Assembly (NCBI GenBank): GCA_002353205.1
Contig: DEJE01000048.1
Span: forward strand, 34,709-98,708
DNA from: Prevotella sp. UBA2756
GTDB lineage: Bacteria; Bacteroidota; Bacteroidia; Bacteroidales; Bacteroidaceae
Direction of reading: 5' to 3'
Length of the DNA: 64,000 nt
Positions 38,546 through 46,874 of the stretch are shown here, piece by piece. A program made the position numbers and the translations under genes. Numbering within the stretch: the first letter of the stretch is position 1; every line of letters starts with the position of its first letter. The notes under the pieces were generated by a model. It was not told where the DNA came from and ran no database searches. It saw nothing but the letters and a program-made list of their open reading frames with translations.

Positions 38546-39415
38546 TCATCGCTGCCAGGCACGACGCGTTTGCAGCAGAACACTGACCAAAATAAGCGCA
38601 ATGCCGATGTAAAAGGAGAAGTTGATTTCACGACCTTCACCAAAAATAATAAAAGCCAAGATAATGGTGTAACACGGTTCGAGGTTATAGGACAGGTTGA
38701 CGGTGAAGGCCGAGAGGCGCTTCAGAGCTTGAATCTGCAAGAGATACATGCCTACGGTGCAGAACAGGGAATGGCAAAGCATCAGCCAAAGATTGGATCC
38801 ACTGGGCACGACGACGACTGGCTGCTGACTGGGAAAGAACATCAGGTAAACGGGAATGATGGCCGAAATCAATACCAACCCACCCGACATCTGATACATC
38901 AGCACCGTCCGGCTGCGAACGCCCACGCTGACCTTCTTGTTACAGATAGCGTAGAGGGCACAAACGGCAGAGGAGACGACGCCAATGGCGATACCATAAC
39001 GATAACGGGCATCGAACGAGAAGATGCACAGAACGCCCAGTACGGTAATCAATGAGAACAACAGTTCAAGCCACGAAAGACGACGTTTGTAGATAAGCGG
39101 CTCAAAGAGAGCCGTGAAGAAACCTATCAACGAAAAACATATCACACCGATGGAGACGTTAGAGGCCTTGATGCTGCCATAAAACAGAATCCAATGGAAT
39201 CCCAGCAAGGCACCGCAGCCACAAAGCTGAAGGAACTTCCGCCATCCCACCTTGGGCAAACCGGTAAATACCAGCAGGATCAGACTGGTGAACAGCATAC
39301 GATACCATACGATATCGACCTCGTTCAGCGTAATCAGCCGTCCGAACAAACCCGTAAACCCAGCAAGCAGCACACTCAGGTGCAACTGAATAAATCCTTT
39401 ACTTGTCTCATCCAT
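38546..39415 (-). CDS. EamA/DMT family permease
   Basis: 289 aa with ten hydrophobic segments in two EamA repeats (for example LHLSVLLAGFTGLFGRLITL, YGIAIGVVSSAVCALYAICN). DMT-family exporters move metabolites such as amino acids or sugars; no substrate can be read here. It lies downstream of the dehydrogenase operon terminators on the same strand. Confidence 0.85.
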   Translation of the reverse strand: MDETSKGFIQLHLSVLLAGFTGLFGRLITLNEVDIVWYRMLFTSLILLVFTGLPKVGWRKFLQLCGCGALLGFHWILFYGSIKASNVSIGVICFSLIGFFTALFEPLIYKRRLSWLELLFSLITVLGVLCIFSFDARYRYGIAIGVVSSAVCALYAICNKKVSVGVRSRTVLMYQMSGGLVLISAIIPVYLMFFPSQQPVVVVPSGSNLWLMLCHSLFCTVGMYLLQIQALKRLSAFTVNLSYNLEPCYTIILAFIIFGEGREINFSFYIGIALILVSVLLQTRRAWQR

Positions 39416-39452
39416 CTGTTACAAACGCTATGATTGGTGAAATATGAAACAA

Positions 39453-39481
39453 AATGTGGAGACCATTGCGGTTTCCACATT
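39453..39481 (-). terminator. second hairpin after the succinate dehydrogenase operon
   Basis: Stem AATGTGGA/TCCACATT with further GACC/GGTT pairing, downstream of the sdhB stop and the first hairpin. Confidence 0.45.
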
Positions 39482-39497
39482 ACGATGTTCAATCAGA

Positions 39498-39529
39498 ATG
39501 GTGGCGGGACCCGACGGTCTCGCCACCAT
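39498..39529 (-). terminator. terminator after the succinate dehydrogenase operon
   Basis: Stem ATGGTGGCG/CGCCACCAT, 13 bases downstream of the sdhB stop on the minus strand. Confidence 0.6.
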
Positions 39530-39541
39530 ATTATATTACGC

Positions 39542-40300
39542 TTAGTCTGCCAACTTGGCCTTGATGAACTCGCGGTTCAGGCGGGCAATGTTGGCTATCG
39601 ACTCGTTCTTCGGGCACACAGCCTCGCAGGCGCGGGTGTTGGTGCAGTTGCCGAAGCCGAGCTCTTCCATCTTCGCCATCATGGCCTTGGCGCGCTTGGC
39701 TGCCTCAGGACGGCCCTGCGGCAGCAGTGCGAGCTGGCTCACCTTCGACGAAACGAAGAGCATGGCCGAGCCGTTCTTACATGCAGCGACGCAGGCACCG
39801 CAACCGATGCACGATGCGCAGTCCATAGCTTCGTCGGCATTCTGCTTCGGGATGAGGATGGCGTTGGCATCCTGAGCCTGTCCGGTGCGGATGCTGGTGT
39901 AGCCACCGGCCTGGATGATCTTGTCGAAAGCGTTGCGGTCGACCATACAGTCCTTGATCACGGGGAAGCCGGCCGAGCGCCAAGGCTCCACGGTGATGAC
40001 GTCGCCGTCGTTGAACCGACGCATGTAGAGCTGGCAGGTGGTGGCTCCGCGCTCGGTCTTGCCGTGCGGCGTACCGTTGATATAGAGCGAGCACATGCCG
40101 CAGATGCCCTCGCGGCAGTCGTGGTCGAACACGAAGGGCTCCTTGCCCTCGTTGATAAGTTCCTCGTTCAGGATGTCGAGCATCTCCAGGAATGAGGTGT
40201 CGTCGGGGATGTCGTGCATCTCGTGCGTATCAAAATGACCCTTCTCACGGGGACCGTTCTGACGCCAAAACTTGATTGTAAATGAAATATTCTTTGCCAT
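39542..40300 (-). CDS. sdhB: succinate dehydrogenase/fumarate reductase iron-sulfur subunit
   Basis: 252 aa from the ATG at 40300 ([16 protein letters not shown]); the longer frame starts inside the flanking repeat. Carries the three Fe-S clusters that pass electrons between the flavoprotein and the membrane quinone site: [2Fe-2S] [10 protein letters not shown], [4Fe-4S] [14 protein letters not shown] and [3Fe-4S]-type [13 protein letters not shown]. Last gene of the sdhC-sdhA-(four-helix-bundle)-sdhB operon. In anaerobic Bacteroidota the complex mainly runs as fumarate reductase, so frdB would be an equally fair name. Confidence 0.95.
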   Translation of the reverse strand: MAKNISFTIKFWRQNGPREKGHFDTHEMHDIPDDTSFLEMLDILNEELINEGKEPFVFDHDCREGICGMCSLYINGTPHGKTERGATTCQLYMRRFNDGDVITVEPWRSAGFPVIKDCMVDRNAFDKIIQAGGYTSIRTGQAQDANAILIPKQNADEAMDCASCIGCGACVAACKNGSAMLFVSSKVSQLALLPQGRPEAAKRAKAMMAKMEELGFGNCTNTRACEAVCPKNESIANIARLNREFIKAKLAD

Positions 40301-40310
40301 AATTATTTTA

Positions 40311-40350
40311 GTTGACAAGTAAACGAGTTGACAAGTAGACAAGTTGCTAG
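40311..40350. repeat. 8-bp repeat array on the 3' side of the four-helix-bundle gene
   Basis: GTTGACAA, GTAAACGA, GTTGACAA, GTAGACAA, GTTGCTAG in a row. The last unit contains the four-helix-bundle stop codon (40347-40349). Inverted with respect to the array at 40741-40829. Confidence 0.75.
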
Positions 40351-40697
40351 TTGAGAGACTTGATGAGCGCCGTCAGCATGCGGATGATTTCCTCTGTCTG
40401 GTCGATCAACTCCTGTGCCGATTCCTCAGACATAAAAGCGAGGTTCCGCGATATGATGAGCTGGGTTTCCACTTCTGAGGCAGAACCGAGCGCATTGCTT
40501 AGGAACTTCAGCGTCTCTTTGCCATAAAGTCTTCCATAACCTTCAGCAATATTAGAAGGTATGGAAACGGCTGCACGGCGCAACTGCGAGACGATGCCAA
40601 AGAGCTCTTCTTGGGGGAATGCCCTTGTTGCCACATAGACAGCAGATACATGCTCCATGCTTTTTTGCCATACGATTAAGTCTTTATGGCTCTTCAT
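40347..40697 (-). CDS. four-helix-bundle (S23/IVS-type) protein inserted in the sdh operon
   Basis: 116 aa. Family hallmarks: [39 protein letters not shown] and a C-terminal helix [20 protein letters not shown]. Relatives are found in 23S rRNA intervening sequences and as Avd proteins of diversity-generating retroelements; no reverse transcriptase or variable repeat is near. The gene separates sdhA from sdhB, which are normally adjacent, and is flanked by inverted 8-bp repeat arrays, one of which holds its stop codon. Its own function is unknown. Confidence 0.88.
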   Translation of the reverse strand: MKSHKDLIVWQKSMEHVSAVYVATRAFPQEELFGIVSQLRRAAVSIPSNIAEGYGRLYGKETLKFLSNALGSASEVETQLIISRNLAFMSEESAQELIDQTEEIIRMLTALIKSLN

Positions 40698-40740
40698 TTC
40701 TTGTTTTATCTTCTCGTTTACTTAATGAATTAATATTTAT

Positions 40741-40829
40741 TTGTCAACTTGCCGACTCATCGACTCGTCAACTCGCCGCATCCAAAGGTAGCAACTCGTC
40801 AACTCGTCAACTCGTCAACTCGTCAACTA
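40741..40829. repeat. 8-bp repeat array on the 5' side of the four-helix-bundle gene
   Basis: TCGTCAAC repeated exactly four times at 40796-40827, with degenerate units (TTGTCAAC, TTGCCGAC, TCATCGAC, TCGTCAAC) at 40741-40772. The array runs into the sdhA stop codon (40827-40829). Confidence 0.8.
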
Positions 40830-42806
40830 ATTCTTATAGTTACGTGTTTGAACCTTAATAGCCTCGTATTCCAGCGGCTCCTTGATCAGTTCGGGATCCT
40901 TGTCCGGGCCCTGATATTCCCAGCAACCTACGTAGAAGAAGTTCTCATCATCACGCTTGGCCTCGCCTTCCTCCGTCTGGTATTCCTCGCGGAAGTGGCC
41001 GCCGCACGACTCGTTGCGCGAGAGGGCGTCGTGAGCCACAAGCTCACCCATGGTGAAGAAGTCGCGAAGGTGGATGGCCTTGTCGAGCTCCACGTTCAGA
41101 CCTTCCTTCGTTCCGGGGATGAAGAGGTTGGTGTCGAACTCCTTCTGAAGCTTCTTCATCTTCTCCAGACCGGTCTTCAGACCCTCGGCCGTGCGGCCCA
41201 TGCCGACATATTCCCACATGATGTGGCCCAGTTCCTTATGGATGGAGTCGACGGAGCGCTTGCCCTTGATGCCCATCAGGCGGTCGATTTCCTTCTCAAC
41301 ACCCTTCTCTGCCTCAACAAACTCGGGCAGGTCGGTGCTCACCTTCGGCCACACAGCCTGGTCGGCCAGATAGTTCTGGATGGTGTAAGGCAGCACGAAG
41401 TAGCCGTCGGCAAGTCCCTGCATCAGGGCCGAAGCACCCAGACGGTTGGCTCCGTGGTCGGAGAAGTTGCACTCACCGATGGCGAACAGGCCCTTGATAG
41501 ATGTCTGCAGCTCGTAGTCTACCCACACACCGCCCATGGTATAGTGGATGGCGGGATAGATCATCATCGGTTTGTAGTATTTCACACCGTTAATCTCGTT
41601 GGCAACGTCGCCGGGGAACACGTCGGTAATCTCCTCATACATCTCGAAGAGGTTGCCGTAGCGCTGCATGATGACGTCGAGACCCAGACGGTTGATCGAC
41701 TCGGAGAAGTCGAGGAACACGGCCAGACCGGTGTTGTTCACGCCGAAGCCCTTGTCGCAACGCTCCTTGGCAGCACGCGAAGCAACGTCGCGCGGCACCA
41801 GGTTACCGAAAGCCGGATAGCGACGCTCCAGATAGTAATCGCGATCCTCCTCGGGAATCTCCCAGCCCTGCTTCGTTCCGGCCTGAAGAGCCTTCGCGTC
41901 CTCAATCTTCTTGGGCACCCAGATGCGGCCGTCGTTACGCAGCGACTCCGACATCAGCGTCAGCTTCGACTGCTTGTCGCCGTGGACGGGGATGCACGTC
42001 GGGTGGATCTGCACGTAAGAGGGGTTGGCCATGTAGGCGCCCTTGCGATAGCACTGAACGGCAGCGGTGCAGTTGCAGCCCATAGCGTTCGTAGAGAGGA
42101 AGTAGGCATTGCCATAACCGCCCGTGGCGATGACCACGGCGTTGGCCGAGAAGCGCTCCAGCTTGCCCGTGACGAGGTTCTTGGCGATGATACCGCGGGC
42201 GCGGCCGTCGACGATCACCACGTCTTCCATCTCATAGCGAGTGTAGAGCTTCACCTTGCCGGCCTGCACCTGAGCAGAGAGCGAGCTGTAGGCACCGAGC
42301 AGAAGCTGCTGGCCCGTCTGACCCTTGGCGTAGAACGTGCGGCTCACCTGGGCACCACCGAACGAACGGTTGGCCAGCATGCCGCCATATTCGCGGGCAA
42401 AAGGCACACCCTGAGCCACGCACTGGTCGATGATATTGTTCGAAACCTCGGCCAGACGATACACATTGGCCTCGCGGGCACGGTAGTCACCACCCTTCAC
42501 AGTGTCGTAGAACAGACGATAAACAGAGTCGCCGTCGTTCTGATAGTTCTTTGCAGCATTGATACCACCCTGGGCAGCAATCGAGTGAGCGCGGCGAGGA
42601 GAATCCTGAATGCACAGGTTGATCACATTGAAGCCCATCTCGCCGAGAGAAGCGGCTGCACTGGCACCAGCCAGACCCGTTCCTACGACAATCACGTCGA
42701 GCTTCAGCTTATTCTTGGGGTTCACCAGGCGCTGATGAGCCTTGTAGTTCGTCCATTTCTCTGCTACCGGTCCTTCCGGAATCCTTGAATCTATAACTTT
42801 TGTCAT
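40827..42806 (-). CDS. sdhA: succinate dehydrogenase/fumarate reductase flavoprotein subunit
   Basis: 659 aa. Interconverts succinate and fumarate with covalent FAD. FAD-binding [19 protein letters not shown] near the N-terminus, the FAD-linking histidine in [16 protein letters not shown], and [13 protein letters not shown] plus [10 protein letters not shown] in the C-terminal part. Type B family member, as in other Bacteroidota and epsilon-proteobacteria. Preceded by sdhC at 27 bases. Its stop codon lies in the neighbouring 8-bp repeat array. Confidence 0.96.
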   Translation of the reverse strand: MTKVIDSRIPEGPVAEKWTNYKAHQRLVNPKNKLKLDVIVVGTGLAGASAAASLGEMGFNVINLCIQDSPRRAHSIAAQGGINAAKNYQNDGDSVYRLFYDTVKGGDYRAREANVYRLAEVSNNIIDQCVAQGVPFAREYGGMLANRSFGGAQVSRTFYAKGQTGQQLLLGAYSSLSAQVQAGKVKLYTRYEMEDVVIVDGRARGIIAKNLVTGKLERFSANAVVIATGGYGNAYFLSTNAMGCNCTAAVQCYRKGAYMANPSYVQIHPTCIPVHGDKQSKLTLMSESLRNDGRIWVPKKIEDAKALQAGTKQGWEIPEEDRDYYLERRYPAFGNLVPRDVASRAAKERCDKGFGVNNTGLAVFLDFSESINRLGLDVIMQRYGNLFEMYEEITDVFPGDVANEINGVKYYKPMMIYPAIHYTMGGVWVDYELQTSIKGLFAIGECNFSDHGANRLGASALMQGLADGYFVLPYTIQNYLADQAVWPKVSTDLPEFVEAEKGVEKEIDRLMGIKGKRSVDSIHKELGHIMWEYVGMGRTAEGLKTGLEKMKKLQKEFDTNLFIPGTKEGLNVELDKAIHLRDFFTMGELVAHDALSRNESCGGHFREEYQTEEGEAKRDDENFFYVGCWEYQGPDKDPELIKEPLEYEAIKVQTRNYKN

Positions 42807-42833
42807 GGTCTTATCGAAATTAAGAGTTAAACG

Positions 42834-43523
42834 TTAAGCACCGCAGCAAAGCGACGGAGCACACTTGAAAGCAAATGCCAGCACCACAACGAGGAAGCCC
42901 AGCATCAGGATCGTGGTGTAAATCCAACCGATCATGCGCCAGCGGTTGAACCAGATCTTACCGTTCACACCCAGCGTGTGCATGGCACTCCAGAAACCGT
43001 GAGACAGGTGGAACCAGATGGCAACAATCCAGATGACGTAGAGAACCACCTTCACAGGATTGCCGAACGTGGCCACAATCTTTCCGAAACCGTCGGCGGG
43101 AGCCGCATCGTAGTGGATCGAGGGGAACAGCTCTGCGAACATCATGTTGAACCAGAAGTCGTAGAGGTGAATGAGAAGGCCCACCAGGATGATGATTCCC
43201 AGCACGAGCATGTTCTGAGAAGCCCACTCCACCTTCTCCGGCTTCACCGTCACGGCGTAGCGTTCGGTGCCACGGGCGCGACGGTTCTGGGCCGTCAAGA
43301 TGAAAGCATAGACAATGTGAATCGCTGCCAAGGCGGCCAGACCCAGCGTTGCCACAACGGCATACCAGTTGGCGCCAAGCAATTCACAAATCCAGTTGTA
43401 AGCTTCTCCAGAGAAAAGCGCAACGACGTTCATACAGCAGTGGAACGTCAGGAAAAGGATCAGCGCGATGCCGGTCACCGACATCACTACTTTCCTACCA
43501 ATAGATGAATTGATTAACCACAT
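42834..43523 (-). CDS. sdhC: succinate dehydrogenase/fumarate reductase cytochrome b subunit
   Basis: 229 aa with five hydrophobic segments. It anchors the complex and carries two haem b groups; candidate haem histidines are in LTFHCCMNV, AIHIVYAF, LIHLYDFW and HLSHGFWSAMH. A single fused anchor, as in type B complexes. First gene of the operon; a perfect TATATTTG promoter element lies about 150 bases upstream. Confidence 0.93.
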   Translation of the reverse strand: MWLINSSIGRKVVMSVTGIALILFLTFHCCMNVVALFSGEAYNWICELLGANWYAVVATLGLAALAAIHIVYAFILTAQNRRARGTERYAVTVKPEKVEWASQNMLVLGIIILVGLLIHLYDFWFNMMFAELFPSIHYDAAPADGFGKIVATFGNPVKVVLYVIWIVAIWFHLSHGFWSAMHTLGVNGKIWFNRWRMIGWIYTTILMLGFLVVVLAFAFKCAPSLCCGA

Positions 43524-43674
43524 AAATGATTGATTTTAAATTATTTAATTGTTAGACTTGTTTCCTATTTCAAGAAATCGCAGAAGTCAAAAGGCCACGC
43601 TTCCCAGCGTCAGAGCATGGCTTTCATGCGGCGGAATCCTTATATTTAGGTACTCGCACGCCTGAAAACGTTTG

Positions 43675-43682
43675 CAAATATA
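43675..43682 (-). promoter_or_regulatory. -7 element for the sdh operon
   Basis: Reads TATATTTG on the minus strand, a perfect match to TAnnTTTG, 152 bases upstream of the sdhC start; the mRNA therefore has a long leader. Confidence 0.6.
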
Positions 43683-43807
43683 CCATTTTTTAGTGATTCT
43701 TCAAAGTATTTTTGATAAAAAAACGCATTTTCAATGAAGATTCTTTCTCAAGCGGCAAACAGACAACACCTCGACAGGCACAAAACGCGCTCCCCGAAGA
43801 CGTCGGA

Positions 43808-43939
43808 AAGATGCCTTCCAAGATGTCGGAAGGACGTCTTGAAACTGGCAAAAAGATGCCTTGTAATTGACAAAAAGAATACCTTAGAATTGAGTAAAGG
43901 ATGTCCTGAAGCCGTCAAAAGAGCGGTTATCGGTCGCCC
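43808..43939. repeat. intergenic tandem array C1, 22-bp period, 6 units
   Basis: Units start every 22 bases from 43808 (AAGATGCCTTCC, AAGGACGTCTTGAA, AAAGATGCCTTGTAATTG, AAAGAATACCTTAGAATTG, AAAGGATGTCCTGAA, AAAGAGCGG). The consensus AAaGAyGyCCTtgAA differs from the other arrays although the period is the same. It sits in the 785-base divergent gap between sdhC and mnmG. The 43683-43807 part is AT-rich and otherwise empty. Confidence 0.75.
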
Positions 43940-43979
43940 ATACGGCTTGCACGGTTTGGACCATGCGCGTTGCTGCGTT

Positions 43980-44089
43980 GCAATATCAATTGTTTTGCCG
44001 TGCAATTTCATTTGTTTTGCGCAGCAATTTAATTGATTTTGCTCTGCAATTTAATTTGTTTTGCCGTGCAATTTAATCTGCATTGCAAA
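43980..44089. repeat. intergenic tandem array C2, exact 22-bp period, 5 units
   Basis: Units start at 43980, 44002, 44024, 44046 and 44068. Core GCAATTTAATTTGTTTTGC (19 bases) plus three variable bases (CGT, GCA, TCT, CGT). The same core, or its complement, occurs in arrays A and B. The array is only 40 bases beyond C1. Confidence 0.85.
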
Positions 44090-44217
44090 ACCACTCGCTT
44101 CTTCTGCCAGCTCGAAAGCGGCGCAGTGTCATGTCTGAAAGAGTGCGGCGACGGATAATTTTCGCTTGCAACGAATGATTATGGCGACGGCTGCGATGAT
44201 TATTCAGAAAGTTTTTG

Positions 44218-44225
44218 TACTTTTG
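44218..44225 (+). promoter_or_regulatory. -7 element for mnmG
   Basis: TACTTTTG, 83 bases before the ATG at 44309. Confidence 0.6.
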
Positions 44226-44308
44226 CAGCAACCTTTCAGAGCTGTCAACGACGCGCCCGTGCGCCACCCCGACGCGCGAAAGGTTTTTAGAACCGTGAGA
44301 AAATAAAT

Positions 44309-46207
44309 ATGGTAATGGTTATCAGATACGACGTTCTGGTCATCGGAGGCGGACACGCCGGCTGCGAGGCGGCCTGCGCGGCTGCCAACATGGGGGCAGA
44401 GACGTGCCTCGTGACGATGGACATGAACAAGATTGCACAGATGTCGTGCAACCCTGCCGTGGGCGGAATAGCCAAAGGACAGATTGTGCGCGAGATAGAT
44501 GCGCTGGGCGGACAGATGGGAATGGTGACCGACAAGACGAGCATTCAGTTCCGAATGCTCAACCGCTCGAAGGGACCGGCCATGTGGAGCCCGCGTTCGC
44601 AGTGCGACCGCCAGAGCTTCATACGCACATGGCGCGAACATCTCGACGCCACCGAACACCTCGACATCTGGCAAGACCAGGCCGAAGAGCTCATCGTGGA
44701 GGACGGCAAGGCCGTCGGCGTGCGCACCATCTGGGGCGCAGAGCTGCGAGGCAAGGCCGTGGTCGTCACCGCAGGCACGTTCCTCAACGGACTGATGCAC
44801 ATCGGACGACGCATGGTTCCGGGCGGACGCATCGCCGAACCGGCCGTCGAACACTTCACCGAGAGCATCACGCGCCACGGCATTCGCTCCGCACGGATGA
44901 AAACAGGAACACCGGTGCGCATCGACCGGCGCTCGGTTCACTTTGAAGACCTCACCCGACAGGACGGCGACGAGCGCCTGGGCGGATTCTCCTACATGCC
45001 GACACCGCGACAGAAGAGCCAACTGCCATGCTGGGAGTGCTACACCAACGCCACCGTGCACGACATTTTGCGCGATGGAATCGCTGATTCTCCACTCTAC
45101 AACGGACAGATACAATCCATCGGACCGCGCTACTGCCCCTCCATCGAGACCAAGCTGATGACCTTCCCCGACCGCGACAGCCACCTGCTCTTCCTTGAAC
45201 CCGAAGGGTCAAACACCAACGAGATGTACCTAAACGGCTTCTCGTCGAGCATGCCGATGGACGTTCAGCTGAACGCTCTGCGACAGATTCCGGCACTGAG
45301 AGACGTGAAAATCTACCGTCCGGGCTACGCTATCGAGTACGATTTCTTCGACCCCACACAGCTCAATCACTCGTTGGAATCGAAGATTATCGGCGGTTTG
45401 TTCTTCGCAGGTCAGGTGAACGGAACCACAGGCTACGAGGAAGCGGCCGGACAAGGACTGGTGGCCGGCGTGAACGCCGCCATCTATGCCGGAAAAGACG
45501 CCACGGCCAGCAGCCAGACAGACTACTTCGTGATGCACCGCGACGAATCGTATATCGGCGTTCTCATCGACGATCTGACCACCAAAGGCGTCGACGAACC
45601 CTACCGAATGTTCACCTCGCGCGCAGAGTACCGCATCCTGCTCCGGCAAGACGATGCCGACGCCCGACTCACAGAGAGGGCTTACGAGATGGGCATCGCC
45701 AAACGCGACCGCTACGACTGGTGGTTGGAGAAGAAAGAACACATCGGAAGAATCGTGGATTTCTGTCAGTCGGCGCCCGTCAGGACCAAAGACGTGAACA
45801 GCAAGCTCGAACATCTGGGCACCACACCGCTGCGCGCTGGGTGCAAAGCCATCGACCTGATAGGCCGACCGCAGATCACGCTCCCCATCCTGGCCGATCT
45901 TGTTCCCGAACTGAAGAACATCTTCGACGCCATTCCCAACAGAACCGACGAAATCATCGAGGCTGCCGAAGTGAAGATGAAGTATGCCGGATACATAGAA
46001 CGCGAGCGGATGATTGCCGACAAGATGCACCGACTGGAGAACATACGCATCAAAGGACGCTTCGACTACGACAGCTTGCAGTCACTTTCCACCGAATGCC
46101 GGCAGAAGCTCAACCGCATACAGCCCGACACGCTCGCACAAGCCAGCCGAATACCCGGCGTTTCACCGAGCGATATCAACGTGCTGCTCGTACTGCTCGG
46201 ACGATAA
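44309..46207 (+). CDS. mnmG: tRNA U34 carboxymethylaminomethyl synthesis enzyme MnmG (GidA)
   Basis: 632 aa; a second ATG at 44315 (MVIRYDVLVIGGGHAGCEAA) is equally plausible. With MnmE it modifies the wobble uridine of several tRNAs, using FAD and methylene-tetrahydrofolate. FAD motif GGGHAGCEAACAAANMGAE, signature GPRYCPSIETKLMTFPDRD and TGYEEAAGQGLVAGVNAA are all present. It heads a plus-strand group with apt and uvrC. gidA is next to oriC in many bacteria. Confidence 0.96.
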   Translation: MVMVIRYDVLVIGGGHAGCEAACAAANMGAETCLVTMDMNKIAQMSCNPAVGGIAKGQIVREIDALGGQMGMVTDKTSIQFRMLNRSKGPAMWSPRSQCDRQSFIRTWREHLDATEHLDIWQDQAEELIVEDGKAVGVRTIWGAELRGKAVVVTAGTFLNGLMHIGRRMVPGGRIAEPAVEHFTESITRHGIRSARMKTGTPVRIDRRSVHFEDLTRQDGDERLGGFSYMPTPRQKSQLPCWECYTNATVHDILRDGIADSPLYNGQIQSIGPRYCPSIETKLMTFPDRDSHLLFLEPEGSNTNEMYLNGFSSSMPMDVQLNALRQIPALRDVKIYRPGYAIEYDFFDPTQLNHSLESKIIGGLFFAGQVNGTTGYEEAAGQGLVAGVNAAIYAGKDATASSQTDYFVMHRDESYIGVLIDDLTTKGVDEPYRMFTSRAEYRILLRQDDADARLTERAYEMGIAKRDRYDWWLEKKEHIGRIVDFCQSAPVRTKDVNSKLEHLGTTPLRAGCKAIDLIGRPQITLPILADLVPELKNIFDAIPNRTDEIIEAAEVKMKYAGYIERERMIADKMHRLENIRIKGRFDYDSLQSLSTECRQKLNRIQPDTLAQASRIPGVSPSDINVLLVLLGR

Positions 46208-46223
46208 TGTTTCACGTGTAACA
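46208..46223. promoter_or_regulatory. parS-like ParB-binding site
   Basis: TGTTTCACGTGTAACA differs from the widespread parS consensus TGTTTCACGTGAAACA at one position (12). It starts on the base after the mnmG stop codon. ParB binding here is inferred from sequence only. Confidence 0.75.
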
Positions 46224-46256
46224 AACTTTTCGCAAATCATTCAAAACGAATACGAT

Positions 46257-46787
46257 ATGAACAACAAGTTTCTGATGGACAACCTGAGATGCATTCAGGA
46301 CTTCCCCATCCCCGGTATTAACTTCCGCGACGTCACAACACTCTTCAAAAACGCCGAGTGCGTGCAGGTGATGCTCAACGAACTGTATGAAATCTACAAG
46401 GACAAAGGCATCACAAAGATCGTCGGCATCGAGAGCCGAGGCTTCGTCATGGCGTCGGCACTGGCCGTTAAGCTCGGCGCAGGCATCGTGCTGTGCCGCA
46501 AACCGGGCAAGCTGCCCGCCGAAACCGTGCAGGAAAGCTTCACCAAAGAATACGGCGAGGACACCATCGAGATCCATAAGGACGCCATCGACGAGAACGA
46601 TGTGGTGCTTCTTCACGACGACCTGCTCGCAACGGGCGGCACGATGAAGGCTGCATACAACCTTGTGAAGAAGTTCAACCCGAAGAACATCTACGTCAAC
46701 TTCATCATCGAGATCACCGACGAGGGTCTTCACGGCAGGGATATATTCGACAAGGAGACGGAAATCACAACCCTTATCACCGTCTAA
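46257..46787 (+). CDS. apt: adenine phosphoribosyltransferase
   Basis: 176 aa from the ATG at 46257, the normal length. Makes AMP from adenine and PRPP in purine salvage. PRPP-binding motif VVLLHDDLLATGGTMKAA and the flanking IVGIESRGFVMASALAVKLG and CRKPGKLPAETV are conserved. It sits between two parS-like sites, one on each side. Confidence 0.95.
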   Translation: MNNKFLMDNLRCIQDFPIPGINFRDVTTLFKNAECVQVMLNELYEIYKDKGITKIVGIESRGFVMASALAVKLGAGIVLCRKPGKLPAETVQESFTKEYGEDTIEIHKDAIDENDVVLLHDDLLATGGTMKAAYNLVKKFNPKNIYVNFIIEITDEGLHGRDIFDKETEITTLITV

Positions 46788-46820
46788 AAAGAAGGAACGG
46801 CACAGAGGATTGGATTGAAA

Positions 46821-46836
46821 TGTTTCACATGAAACA
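46821..46836. promoter_or_regulatory. second parS-like ParB-binding site
   Basis: TGTTTCACATGAAACA, again 15/16 against TGTTTCACGTGAAACA (mismatch at position 9), in the apt-uvrC gap, 613 bases from the first site. Confidence 0.75.
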
Positions 46837-46874
46837 ATTCTGACCAAAAGAATCGGCTGCAGAAGCACTTAGGA

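Noticed and set aside
40347..40697. Avd protein of a diversity-generating retroelement
   Set aside because: No reverse transcriptase and no template/variable repeat pair were found within the window.
43524..44308. Possible oriC in the AT-rich sdhC-mnmG gap with iteron-like repeats
   Set aside because: No cluster of DnaA boxes was seen (best near-match is a single TTATTCAGA at about 44200), no dnaA gene is near, and the same repeat family occurs in three other gaps.
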